64,000 nt of DNA from Diplosphaera chodatii. Taxonomy: Eukaryota; Chlorophyta; Trebouxiophyceae; Prasiolales; Stichococcaceae. The stretch lies in the NCBI GenBank assembly GCA_032358165.1, contig JAALGY010000052.1:62001-126000 (forward strand), in the 5' to 3' direction. Below the pieces are notes generated by a model. It did no database searches. It was not told the DNA's origin and saw only the letters and a program-made list of their open reading frames with translations. A program made the position numbers and the translations under genes. Within the stretch, counting starts at the first letter, position 1. The number at the start of each line of letters is the position of its first letter. Below are positions 1-11,817 of the stretch, piece by piece.

Positions 1-3000
1 GCTCTATGAGCGGGTGCAGTGGGCCGGCAACGTGCTGCCCCGCCTGTGAGTCTGCGTGTGCAGCTGTCTTGTGCTGAGCAGGACCGTTGGACACGAGCAC
101 ACAGGGAGAGCCACACACCAGCGCCTCGGGCTTCGCCTGATGACCTGCTGCGGCCTCAGCTGTGCCTCACACTGTGCACCATCCATGATTTGCTCAGCAA
201 CTGGTCACTTTGCAGGTCACGCATGCAACACTGCAGATGGGACTACGCTTAAGCACTGCTGCTGGCCTGATCACAGCCTTGTCTGATGCTTGCCCTCGCA
301 ACCCGCCCGCAGGTACCTGCTGTGCGCAGTGGGCGCGGTGTACATTCGCAGCAAGGAGGCGCCCGCCAAGGACATCCTGCGCGACCTGGTGGAGATGTGC
401 AAAGGGGTGCGCAGCTTCGAGCAGTGGGGACCCTGCATGGTGGCCAGCGTTGTGGGAGGACTGGGGGCGCTACATGGGGATGTCACGGTCTGAAAGGGCC
501 CCATGCCCGTGCAATCGCGCTGTCCCAGTGGGCAGCTACAGGGACAAACTGTAGTCTCTGCCTGCAGGCTGCAGCATGTATTCCACACGCATGTCAGATG
601 ATATCGCATGAGACCTGGTGGGTGGACAAAGCAAGAACACTGCAAGTTCCTGCCGCAGGTGCAGCACCCGGTGCGGGGCCTGTTCCTGCGCGCGTACCTG
701 TGCCAGGCGGTGCGCGGGCTGCTGCCGGACTCGGCGCCGGAAGCGGTGGAGGCGGCGGGCGGCAGCGACGACGCCGCTGCGCTCGCGTCCGGCGGCGACA
801 CGGGCGACGCGCTGGAGTTCCTGCTGCAGAACTTCACGGAGATGAACAAGCTGTGGGTCCGCATGCAGCACCAGGTGGGCTGAGCAACCGTGGAGCTTCC
901 CCCAGGCCAACCAGCAAGCAGCACATCGCACTGCCCACGCCCCCGCCGACGCATCACGCATCGATACTGCGTCACGTGTTTGACACTGCGGCGGCCGGCA
1001 AGTGGCACTTGGCCGAGCCACCTAGAAACGTGAAGTGTCACATGTGAACAGGGGGTGCGTTTGCTTGGTGCAGGGGTCCACGCGGGCGCAGGAGCGGGCG
1101 GCGCGCGAGAAGGAGCGGCAGCAGCTCGCGGACCTGGTCGGCCGCAACCTCACCTACGTCAGCCAGCTGGACGGCCTGGACTTTGCCAGGTCACTGTCGG
1201 CAACACCTGTCTGCTGGCACTCTGTGCGCATTGTGCCGGTGTGCAGGCTCTGCTAGTGCACCGAAAGAGGTCACTGATGTCTGGCGACCCATCAGCTGAT
1301 TGGTCTTCGGTGGCACATCATCCGCGGTGTCATGCAGTTGTTATCAGCAGGCAACAGCGGCATCACGATCCCCGCTTGCTGGCCACCTTGTCAGCAGTGC
1401 ATGCTACAACATTACACAGTCCACGCAATCCTGCGCTGACAGCTCACCGTCCTGGCTGACATGCTGCAGGTACTCGGAGGTGGTGCTGCCGCGGGTCCTG
1501 GAGCAGGTCGTCGGCTGCCGGGACGACATCGCGCAGCAGTACCTGATGCAGGCGCTCATCCAGGTGGTTTTGCAGGGTTTTGCAGGGGGGTGCAGGGTGT
1601 GCATTGTCACGATGGGGACCCAGCTGCGAGAGGGTCGATGTGCAGCCAGCAAACCCTGCGCTGCTGCGCACAGTGTGCAGGCTGCATGGACGGCTCCCCT
1701 GTCAGCACTGTGAAGGGTTCGAGCAGCCAGCAGCCCCACGGGCTGACCAGCTGCTTGGCGTGCTCCACGCGTGCAGGGCTTTCCAGACGAGTTCCACCTG
1801 GGCACCCTGGACGCCCTGCTGGGCGCCGTCCCTCAGCTGCAGGTATCGGCCTCCCAGCGCTGTTGAATACGATTATTCAGCAGCGTCCCAGGACAAGTGG
1901 CTGACCTGTGGTTGTGTTAGCTTGACCTGTAGTGGACCTCTCCTGTGGCTGCCTCATTCGGCAGGTCTTGCTACACACCATGCCTCGGGAGCCTCAGGAA
2001 CACAGGGTGCCCTGACGTGGTTCTTGCGCCTGCTCACAGCCGGGCGTGCGGCTGGCGGCGGTGATGGCCAGCCTGATGGACCGCCTCGCGCGCTTTGTCG
2101 CCTCCGGGGACGCGGCGGTGCGTGCCCAGCTGGAGCAGGCAGACGCCTTTGGGCAGCTCAAGGCGGCGGCGGCCAAGGTGCGTGCTGCAGTTGCCGGGGC
2201 AGCTTAACATGTAGCTGGTTGTCACGGCCGCAAGCCCTGATACAGCTGGGCAGGCTCAGCTGCAGCAAGCTTGCTTGTTGTCTCTGGGGCAGACATGCCA
2301 AGCCCGTCAACTATTCAAAGGCTTTCCGCCCAGTGTCGAGCATTTCGCCGTGTACATCACCCACAGTGCGTACTTGCTGAAACCATTCTCTCTCTGGGAA
2401 ACATGCGTGTGTCAGCAGGTGCTGCAAGTGCCAAAGATAGCAGGTGCTCTTGGTTCATCAGCACAGTCGTCCTGCGCTGCATTGTTCATCCTACATGCGC
2501 ATGCTGCAGCCAATCAACCTCGCTGCTGCCGCCGCAGATTGCCGAGGCGCACTCGGAGATGCCGGTGTCGGACCTGGCGGCGATCCACATCGGGCTGGCG
2601 CGCTTCGCCGGCGCGGTGTACCCAGACGACCTGGAGCACGTGGACGCTGTGCTGGCGGCGTGCACAGAGGTCAGCAGCACATCAGCGCACGTTCCAGTGC
2701 CGGAGCTTGGGAGCCTGAATACGATGCATGTGGTTGCAGCTGTCACTGGCGACCCTGGAAAGTGGTCATGCACAATCAGCAGCCTGCAAGCAACCAGCAA
2801 AGTCGCCTACCACCTGGCCGATTCGCCCAGCCGCTGGCAGGGGCCCGACTCACCGACACGCCTACTTCGCGAACGTCGTGACCTGGGAAATGCAACGGAA
2901 ACCCTACAATGTTCTGCAGGCGCTGGCGGACCGGGACATGTCGGACCCGCGGGGCGAGCAGCGGGTGGTCGACCTGCTGGCGGTGCCGCTGGAGACGTAT

Positions 3001-6000
3001 GACGTCGTCACGGTGTGCTGCCGAACAATGCTGCGCCCCTGCGCATGTTCTCTTGACTGCCACGCATGTCGCATGCGGACTCGTCCCGTGTGCGGGGTCA
3101 GCAACTGGGGTGCTGGCTGCAACCCTGCTGGAACGGCCCCTGCACTTTCTGATCCACAGGCCGCAGGGAGTGCACCCACCTCTGTGCTCTGGCTGAAGGG
3201 TACCTTACCAGGCGTCTGGTGCTATGTCAGCGCCGCTGCTGGTGTCATTCCAGGTGCTGGGGCTGGCGTCGTACCCGCCGCTGATGGCGCGCCTGACTCC
3301 CGGCCGCCGCCGCGAGATGGCGCTCACGGTCGTGCGCGCCGTGCTCAAGGGGGACACCAAGGTGCCGCGTTGGCCCCCCTGTTTCGGGCATGCCTGCATG
3401 AGGTCGTGATTGCAGCCTCTGCGTTTTGCTGGCACCTCCGGAAGTCTGCCGTAGGCAGGTAGTGCCGGCCTTCATTGAGGGTCGCAACAGATGCTGCAAT
3501 GGGGCCGGCGAAGCATCAGCATCTGCCCCCTGCGCAGGTGGAGAACGTGGACCAGGTGGAGCGCCTGTTCGACTTCATTTCGCCCCTCGTCAAGGACATG
3601 GACCAGGGGGCGGAGGAGCCCGACGATGAGGTGCTGCTGGTTCACTGCGCCCTGACAGTCCCTCAGGCAGTGCCTCTCTGACTTCTGTGATTCGGGTGCT
3701 GCAGGGCGCACAGCTGCTGCACTCAGCCCTGATGCCACACACCGTGCTGGTGCCTAGCAATGCCGCGCAGCACAAGTACACCCTTTGAAAACAGCACATG
3801 AGCAGCACTGCACATGAACATTTAGGAAAGGTTTACTGTTCTCGTCGTGCTGTGCATTGGGAGTCTGCTGAGTCTTCAGCCCGCTCATCTGTGCGCTTTG
3901 CAGGACTTTGCAGACGAGCAGGGCCAAGTCGCTCGCCTGGTGCACCGGCTGGCGTCGCTGAACCCCGCGACGCAGTTCGCCATCCTGCGGGCAGCCAGGA
4001 AACGGTGCGGTCTGCTGGGGTCTTCGGGTGTGTGACATGCTCGCCACATGCTCGGGCAGCTAGCTGCCCAGCACTGATCTGAATCGGCCACCCGGCTGCT
4101 CGCATCTCTTCCGCGGCTGTGTCCGAGTGAGAGTTCTGCGGTCTCACCATCGTTGCCTGTACATGAGCTGGGCTCCAGCTGCACAGGCTGAGCAACGTGC
4201 AGTAGGCGTTGAGCGCTGAACCCTAAACCCTGAACCCTATTGTCCGCAGGTTTGCGGAGGGCGGCCCGCGGCGCGCGGGCCACGTGCTGGCGCCCCTGGC
4301 GGCGGCGGCGCTGCGGCTGGTGCGCTCGCTCTGCAGGGGCGGCGGCGGCGCCGACGGGGGCAGCGGCGGCCCGACGGCGCAGAGCGTGAGCGCCCCGCCC
4401 TCCGAGCTTGGGCCCCTGCTTCGCTCGAGCGGCCCAGCACCGGCGCCGTCACAACTTAGCTGGCGGTGGTAACGTTCCTATTCTCTGCTGCGTGCTGACA
4501 CCTCGTCTTTGACACCTGCAGGTGCTGCAGTTCACACACGGCGCGCTGTGCGACTTGGCGGACGTGGCCGGCCGCGCCAACGCCGCGCTGGGGCTGCTGC
4601 TGGCGGCGGCGACGGCGGCGTCCCAGGAGGCCCGCCTGCAGCTCATCGCCTACGAGTTCTTCGAGCAGGTGCGCGGAGGCCGCGTGCGGCGGGTTCCGCG
4701 GGCTCGGGGGGCTCGTGGTGTGACAGCGCGGTCTCAGCTGGCATCCAACATCGCAGGGCGAGCCCAGTGTTGGCTGTTGCATGCAGCCGGGGCTAGCAGA
4801 TATATGTGTACGCAGTTCACAATTCAGAGCCACGCGCAGCAATGCCATTCTCCCCAATCTTCAGACGAATCCTTTGCCGATTACTTCCTCCAACTTCAAG
4901 CGGGTTTGTGTCCATAGGCATTCACGCTGTACGAGGAGGCGGTGCCCGACAGCAGGTCGGAGGTGGCGGCGCTGCACTCCATCATCGGCGCCCTGCACGC
5001 CTGCCGCATCTTCGACGAGGACAGCCGCGGTGGGGACGCCATAATGTGGTCATTGTTTCAGGGTTTGGGGTGGACCCTGCGGCGGAGCCCATGGCGGCTG
5101 CTGCATGACGCTTCTCCGCCGCTGAGCTGCCCTGAGATGCTCAGCGACTGAGTGGTGGAGCCTGGTTGTGCAGCAGCAGCCAGACCATCTTCCTACCAGC
5201 AGCTACTGCCACGTCCTGTCATGCCAGTCTTGCCCGCCAATGCACATGCATCGCCAGCCTTCTGCGCATGTGCCCCCTCTTTCGCACTGCCCACAACGTT
5301 TTTTCGGCTGCATCATCCAGGTGCGCTGGCGCACAAGGCGACGGGCTTCTCGGCCAAGCTGTTGAAGCGAGGGGACCAGTGCCGCGCGGTGCTGGCCTGC
5401 GCGCACCTCTTCTGGCAGCCGGCGGACGGCGCAGCCGACACAGCAACTGCGTCAGAGGTGAGGAACCTCTGTGTAGTCGGAGAAGCAGCCTGTGTGGAAA
5501 CTGCAGGCTGTGTGGTGTCAGGACAGAGATCCTGCAGCAGCTGCCAGACTTCCGAATGCGCATGTGAAGCCCTTCAACCCTGCACATACAGTGCAACGGG
5601 TTGCGAGTTGTCTGCCCACATGGCTGCCGAAAGCCCTCGGCAGGGCCCTGACGGTACACTCTTCGGGGGCTGGTGGTGACTTCCTACCTCCAACTGAAGG
5701 CGCCCGAGCCGGCGACGCCGCCGCCGTCGCCCGCGGAAGCGGAGGAAGCAGGCAGCGGCGAGCAGGGGGCGGAGCCGCAGGAGCAGGGGCAGGAAGCGCC
5801 CGCGCAGCCCGGCAACGGCAGCGACGAGCTGCAGCCGCCGGTGGGTTGCGCCTGCTGCCCAGCCTCGTGTTTGCAACGGCATGCTGCCAGACTGAGGGGC
5901 CCATCTGGCCCACCCTCACAGATGTCGTGTCAGTGTTGCTGCGCTGCCAACGACCCCGCAGCGCTTGAAGGCCGTGCTGCAGTGGTGCAGCACAAGGGAG

Positions 6001-6865
6001 AGATTGACTCGACGATCTCAAATGCTGTCTGCATACACAGGTGCGGGATGCGGAGGCGGTCATGGTGTGCCTCAAGCGCGCGCTCAAGCTGGCCAACGCA
6101 GCGCAGCAGCAGGTGCGCTCGGGGCTCTGCATCCCTGACGTCGATCTGCTCAAACGTTTGCCGAGCACGCCCGCTGTGTGTTGGCCGTGCTGCCGATAGC
6201 AGCTGCAGTGCGCGGCCTTCCAGCGGGGCGTTGCTGTGCATGTTGGGATGCAGCAAGGCTGAAGCGGGCAGATGGGAGCCAGCGCCCATCGTTCCTCAGC
6301 CCCACTATCCCTCCTCCTGATCGCGACCAGCAGTGGAACTGAGTGCGGGTCACCTCTGGCGCTCGCTTGCAGGCAGCGGTGGCGGCTCGCGCCGCCAACC
6401 TCTCCGCCCCAGCTTGGCTGTTTGTGGACATCCTGAACGCATATGCAGCGCACTACGCCGCCGGCAACCCGAACATCACGCCGGGCGTGCTGCGGGTGAG
6501 ACGCTCAATCCTACATCCGAGCCCTGAAATGCTGGCTTGTATGATGGTCCCTGGCTTGACAATTTCAGCTGGCCCTCACCTGTGGCAGGGTTGCTGTGGC
6601 AGGGGTGCTGTGCCAATGGTTTTGATGTGATGGGGCAGTGATTCAAAGCAATCCTCTGCATCTGCAACCTACCTGTGCTGTGCACCAGGTGCTTCTGATT
6701 GACACTGCTGTTGTGCATTTAAATCGGCAGGATCTCCAGGAGCTGGTGGCGACAGAGGTCGGTGGCGAGGCGTGCCTGAAGGATGCAGAGCTGCAGCGCT
6801 ACCACGCTTCGAGCATGGCTCACTTGGAGCGTGTGCAGCAGGGCACAGACACGGCGCAGCAGTGA
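1..6865 (+). CDS. VPS35: VPS35 retromer subunit, 5' end missing
   Basis: VPS35 is the alpha-solenoid scaffold of the retromer, which recycles sorting receptors from endosomes to the Golgi. The window enters the gene inside an exon ([15 protein letters not shown]). Twenty exons then follow: <1-45, 313-406, 659-874, 1074-1189, 1470-1563, 1777-1842, 2040-2177, 2538-2669, 2920-3012, 3254-3361, 3538-3630, 3904-4004, 4250-4385, 4522-4668, 4918-5029, 5321-5457, 5700-5840, 6041-6112, 6373-6495 and 6731-6865. Family signatures are [96 protein letters not shown] and [14 protein letters not shown], in the usual order. The stop is TGA at 6863. Exon 5700-5840 encodes an acidic, Pro/Glu/Gln-rich insert between conserved helices. 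Its acceptor (AAG) is weak, so that boundary is less sure. The identity is secure. Confidence 0.95.
4218..4240 (+). repeat. Telomere-like repeats in a VPS35 intron
   Basis: Three near-copies of the CCCTAAA/CCCTGAA unit lie just upstream of the acceptor at 4249. They resemble the plant/Chlorella telomere unit read on the C-rich strand. Similar short runs occur in other introns of the window. Confidence 0.7.
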
Positions 6866-7437
6866 CAGCGGCAGCGGCATGACACAGGCAGCTTCTTGAA
6901 CAGCTTTGGACAGTCTTGTGACGTGTACAGATGCAACAGATGCAGGGGTGCGGAAGGGGAAACTTATGGCTGGGCCGGATACATGGCAGATAGCTGTGTG
7001 CTGCATGGTTTTGGCGTCATGATTTGGCTGTGTTGGGCAGCTTTCGACGGTGCACAACCGATGAAACCAGTGGAATATGTTACACTCCCGACTTCGCCGC
7101 ACATCGGTCACTGGCAAACGCTCAGACACCCGTGTAATGCACACTCAAATACGCTCTCCCGCCTCTTTCGCTGTAAGCACACCCCTATGTACAGACCCCC
7201 CACACACAACGTGATGCGCCGCTCGTCGCAGCGGCTTGGGCAGTGCAGCTGATACAAGCCGAATGTCACCAATAGCAGTGTCCCGAGTGCCAGCCATCTG
7301 GCGTGGTGCAGCGAAAGGCTCTGCTCAGGGTTATCCTGACGCCTGCTGGGCACGGCACCAGGGCTTGAACCCTACAGTAGGCACGTGTCCCCCGCGGCGA
7401 CGGCTCTGCTCACACGCCCCCTGGCTGCTGCTGCCGC
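6866..7437. other. Tail-to-tail spacer between VPS35 and FAD6
   Basis: No convincing coding potential was seen. The spacer carries a TGTAA, the usual green-algal poly(A) signal, on the plus strand at 7133-7137 (suitable for VPS35). A second lies on the minus strand at 7080-7084 (suitable for FAD6). If both are used, the two 3' UTRs overlap. That use is inferred, not shown. Confidence 0.5.
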
Positions 7438-10400
7438 CTAGGATGATGCGGTGTATGTGGACGGCATGTACTTGCGCTGCAGCTCGAACAGCGGGTGCTC
7501 GTGGCCCTGCACAGCAAGCATACACCATTGTAGCATGCCACCTTGCCACTACGAGCTGACCTACAGCCCACCAACGTTCAGCAGCAAGCGCTGTTAGCCT
7601 GTACACGTACATCTTGTGGATGGGCAGCAAAGTGGGAAACAACCAGTCACAAATGGTCCGTCTCAACGAGTCACAATGATCCGCGATCTCACACTTGCAG
7701 GCTGTTATTCAATGCTGGGCTCACCGGCACGGAGTCGAAGGGCTTGTAGTTGACCTCCTCGTCGTACACGTGCAGCTCGGTGCAGATGGTCTTCATCATG
7801 CGCCAGTTGAAGGTCGCCTCCGTCATGTACTGCGGCACGGGACAAAACACAAGGTTAGTTACATTGAGGACAAATCGTGGTGCGCAGCCTGCCACACATG
7901 CTATTTTGTTTGAAGCGCCCGCACGTTCCAACACAGCCCAGACATAGCAGCGAGCCAGGGTGTTGCAGCCAGGCCAGCCCAATGCAACGAGCATGCGCAC
8001 AGTTTGCAAGTGGGCTCTGCTGCCAGCCCTGCCGCCACAGCGGCTTATGGTCCGGTTGCACAGTTACTCAGAGAATGGGAGTCGCACCTGGCCCCAGTTG
8101 GCCTTCAGCGAGTCGTGCGCCTGGCGCAGGTTGTACCACGGGATCTTGCTGTTGACGTGGTGCGGCACGTGCACGCTGATGTCGTGCGTCAGGAACTCCA
8201 CCCTGCAGCAGCCATGCGGCTGGTCAGCCGCTGTCCTGACGATGAGGTGCTCCCCCGCATTTGATTTTTTTACCAGTGGCGCACGCATCGCTACTAAGAC
8301 CCAAGCAGCTGGCAATGTGCACTGATGTGCTGCTTGAACAGCAGCCATCGCCAAGCAGCTGTGGAAGCAGACAGGATGGAGGCGTATGCATGCCATAGCA
8401 ACCCTCATGCTTGATGATGCGCCGCAGGCGGGAGGGGGCCCAACCAGGCGGGGAGGTCGCAGTGCACGGTGCCCCACACCAGGGGGGAACGAAACCAAAC
8501 CCCGGTACCAAGCCCTGGTGCAGGGGGCGTGTACAAGGGGGCGCACCAGGCGGGGAAGTCGCAGTGCACGGTGCCCGCCAGCTGCGCCTGCGCCGCGTTC
8601 CATGACTCGGCGGGCTTGAAGGGGATGTGCGGCGCGGTGTGGTGCACCACCGTGAAGGTGGACATCCAGAAGTGGTAGCCTGCGGGGGCGGCACGCGACC
8701 GTCACTGGCATGTGCGGCAGCCTGCGACAGCCTGGTTGAACCCTGCAGGCGGGTCCTCTACCACACTGCCCCAGGCTCAGAGTGGGGCCAGCCTGATGCC
8801 CAAGCAACCCGTCACAACCTCACATCGCCACAGCGAGATGTGACAAACACAGGTCCGTGCTGCAGCGACGCGATGGCAGGAGGGGGCACAGCACTCACCG
8901 AGCCAGGGCATCAGCCAGAACTTCACGAGGCCGGCGACGCCGGTGGCCATCGTCAGCGCCGGCAGGCCGACCAGCGCGAACGCCGCCACCGCCGCCCAGC
9001 TGACGTACACCTGGAGACAGGACATAGGCACACATCTCGTCAGCCGGCTGCTCATACGGTGTGCCAGCCTAGCCAAGGCGAGCAGTCGGTGCTGCTCGTC
9101 TCTGCACTGATGCAGACCACTGTTCTGGCATGTTGACGGGCACCCTGTAGCAAACAGCGCTGTCACCTGAACCGTGCCTGCTGGACCCAAGGTGACTGGT
9201 TACAAAGCTGAGCCGCTCAGACAATGCCGCAGCGCCTGGTGACACAACATCCACACGACCCACCCTACTGCACGTTTTGTAGATGCCTCAAGCCACGGTG
9301 CTGGGAGGGAGACAAACATCCTCACCCGCGGCTTCTGCTTCTCCGTGAACTTGTTGATGTCGAAGTGCCACAGCGCCCAGTGGCCCACCGACGCCCACAG
9401 CTTCAGCGGCGTGCCCAGGAAGAACTTGAAGATTGCGCCCTTGGCGCCGCCGCCCCACTCCTCCACCTCCTCCTTCATGACCGGGTGCCACGCGGTGTCC
9501 TCCACCAGCCTGCGGGGCAAGGGGGGTTCAATCAAAGTTGAGTCCCAGGGTCAAAGCTTGTGGTGGCAAACACCATCCGCAGAACTGGGTGCACTCAGCC
9601 GTAGGCCTTCTGCGCTAACCAGCAACGCTAGCCTGCAGCGACGAGCTCCAGCTGCGAGCCCGGCAAACACCACGTGCTGCAGCTCCACTTGCCAGCAGCA
9701 GCTTTATCATCTTGCAGTGCTGCAGTGCAGAGATCAGCCTGGAGCCAGAGGCACAGGGCACATGCTCTACACTTTGCATCGCACTTGTTGGTGTGCGCGT
9801 GGTGGTGGTTGTGCTTGATGCGCCAGGGCTCGAAGGGGTAGATGAGCGGCGCGAACATGAGGGTGCCCACAATGTCCTCCACCAGCTTGTTCTTGCTGAA
9901 GCTGCGGTGGCCGCAGTCGTGCCCAACCACGAAGAACTGCGGGCAGGGCGCCGACAGACGATGAGCTGGGCTTTGACACGCACAAGTGCCGAGATTGCGC
10001 AGCAGGTGGACAACTCCTGAGCACGCTTTGAACAACACCTGGGACGTGCTACGGAAGGACTGACTCATAGTACCACTATGCATCAAGATGGGAAGCAGCA
10101 GGCAGGTCGAGAAGTCGTATAAGCACGCAGGAGAGTGCACTGCAGGGTGGGGACAGCGGCGCACCCCTGTGAAGGCTGTGCCGGCGAGCGCCCAGGCGAA
10201 GGGCAGCATGTACCAGGGCGCCTGCGCGATGAGCCACAGGCAGCCGGCCATGGACGCCAGCGTTGTCGCGACGGCGCCCCACGCCCGCAGCGGCTTGATC
10301 TGGTACACCTGCAGGAGCGGATCAGGCAGCTCAGGGCCTGCAGACCTCTGAAGGCAGATGTTGCAGATTCCTACTCCTGACGGGCCCTGTACAGCGCGGC

Positions 10401-11500
10401 CGGGCACTCCTCCAGGGGCTCTAGGTGCGCGAGTTGCTGCCCTTGAGCGCACAACTGCGACAGCACTGCCTTAAGCACGTCACGCCGGGCGACATGCATA
10501 CAGGACTCGCACATGGCTGCTGCGCTATGGCGAGATATCGTCACAAGGCAGCTCCCCAGGAGCAGCCTGAGGAGGCACAGGAAAGCAGGCACTGAGAGAC
10601 GGGCAAGGGTGCGGAAAGCCTCACGTCCTTAGGGAGCGTGGAGATGACGCGCTGCAGGGTGACATCATCCGGCAGGTCCTTGCCGATCTGCCGGTAGCCC
10701 AGCTCCTGCGCCAGCGCCACGCGCTGCTCGTCGCTGAGGCCCGCCACGGGGCTGGCGGGGCGCTGCGCCGGCGCCGCGGGCGCCTCTGCCACGCCGGCCG
10801 CTGCGGCCCGCGTGCTGGTCGCCGCCGGCCGCCTCTGTGGCATTTGGGGATCCCAGCATGAGGGCGTGCGATGGCAAATCACGCCGAGCATCGTGCTGTG
10901 CCACCTGGCACATGGACTGTTCGGGAGTTTGCAGCGCCAGTCAAGCTACAGAGCGGTGCACTGCTGTGCAGTGGGTTCCCACATGCTTTGAGCGCGGCTG
11001 CAAGACCGGCGCATGCAATGAGCACTCTGGCTGCATCGCCGCCTCACCGTCTGGTCGCCGGCAGCAACGGATCTGCATCGCAGCTGCGCAGCCGACAGGC
11101 GGCCTGGAACACAGAAAGCAACACTTTGTTGATATGAAGGACAGGCACTCAGACACGACATCGGCCAACCATCAGGCCCGCAACCAACGCGTACGCAGCA
11201 GCAGGCTGCACGCGATGCTCCGAACGTAGCTTTGACATATGCCAGAGTGGTCACCTGTGCATCGCAACTGCTGCGACTGCGCCTGTTGGCGGGTCTGCAA
11301 TGCAGGCAAGATTAGAGGTCAGCAGGGCTGACAAGCGATTCAAAGCCGCGGCTTCAAAACCAATGCACACGCACTGCCTGATGTTGCCGATCGCAGCCTG
11401 TGGCAGCAACATATACTGTGTTTGCACATTGGCCCAGCCCCTATTGGCCACGCACCTGTAGCCGCAAGCAGTTTGCGCGTCCAGCCAAAAGCGCAGCCAT
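7438..11500 (-). CDS. FAD6: Plastid omega-6 fatty acid desaturase (FAD6 type)
   Basis: FAD6 introduces the second (omega-6) double bond into 16:1 and 18:1 acyl chains of plastid glycerolipids, using ferredoxin, in the chloroplast envelope. Eleven exons join in phase to 444 aa: 11456-11500, 11048-11103, 10625-10832, 10165-10308, 9773-9936, 9326-9509, 8899-9010, 8547-8679, 8088-8202, 7725-7829 and 7438-7506. The N-terminus ([15 protein letters not shown], then Arg/Ala/Ser-rich) looks like a transit peptide. The three histidine boxes are present: HDCGH, HNHHH and HVPHH. Plant FAD6 landmarks include [61 protein letters not shown] and a C-terminal YMPSTYTA. The start was chosen because it alone gives a targeting peptide in phase with the core. 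One intron carries a copy of an exon end (separate entry). Confidence 0.95.
8443..8576 (-). repeat. Exon-end duplicate inside a FAD6 intron
   Basis: A 32-nt segment at 8545-8576 covers the end of FAD6 exon 8 (codons for [10 protein letters not shown]) plus the first bases of its 5' splice site. It recurs at 8443-8474 in the following intron with one mismatch, 102 nt away. The second copy therefore carries a decoy donor. It looks like a local tandem duplication. Confidence 0.75.
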
Positions 11501-11817
11501 GGTCAGCAACCGTTGCTCCCTGACCGCTCTACGTATGACAGCCGATGAAGGGGTCGCGCAGCGCTCACGGGTCGCGCGCAGACGCCAGCGAAAGGTGGGA
11601 AAGGGGCTGGGCCTCTGAGATCCGGCCCAGGAAAGCGCTGGCCGCAGCTCAAACCCTAGGGCGTGGCGGGAGATATTTCCTGCTGGTGTGGTGCTGACTG
11701 GATACTTTTGTCGCCCAGAGGGATGCCAGCTATAAAACACCCCTCAGGTGCAACCGGACACAAAAACCATTAAGCTGACAAGAGAGTTGGGGCGGCCGTG
11801 CGTGGGGCGCAAAGCCT
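11501..11817. other. Spacer upstream of FAD6, downstream of translocator
   Basis: This 317-nt stretch separates the FAD6 start from the translocator stop, both genes on the minus strand. A TATAAAA at 11731-11737 faces the plus strand, where no gene follows, so I do not call it a promoter. Nothing else was recognised. Confidence 0.4.

Noticed and set aside
11731..11737. TATAAAA box
   Set aside because: It faces the plus strand, where the next gene in that orientation starts more than 3 kb away.
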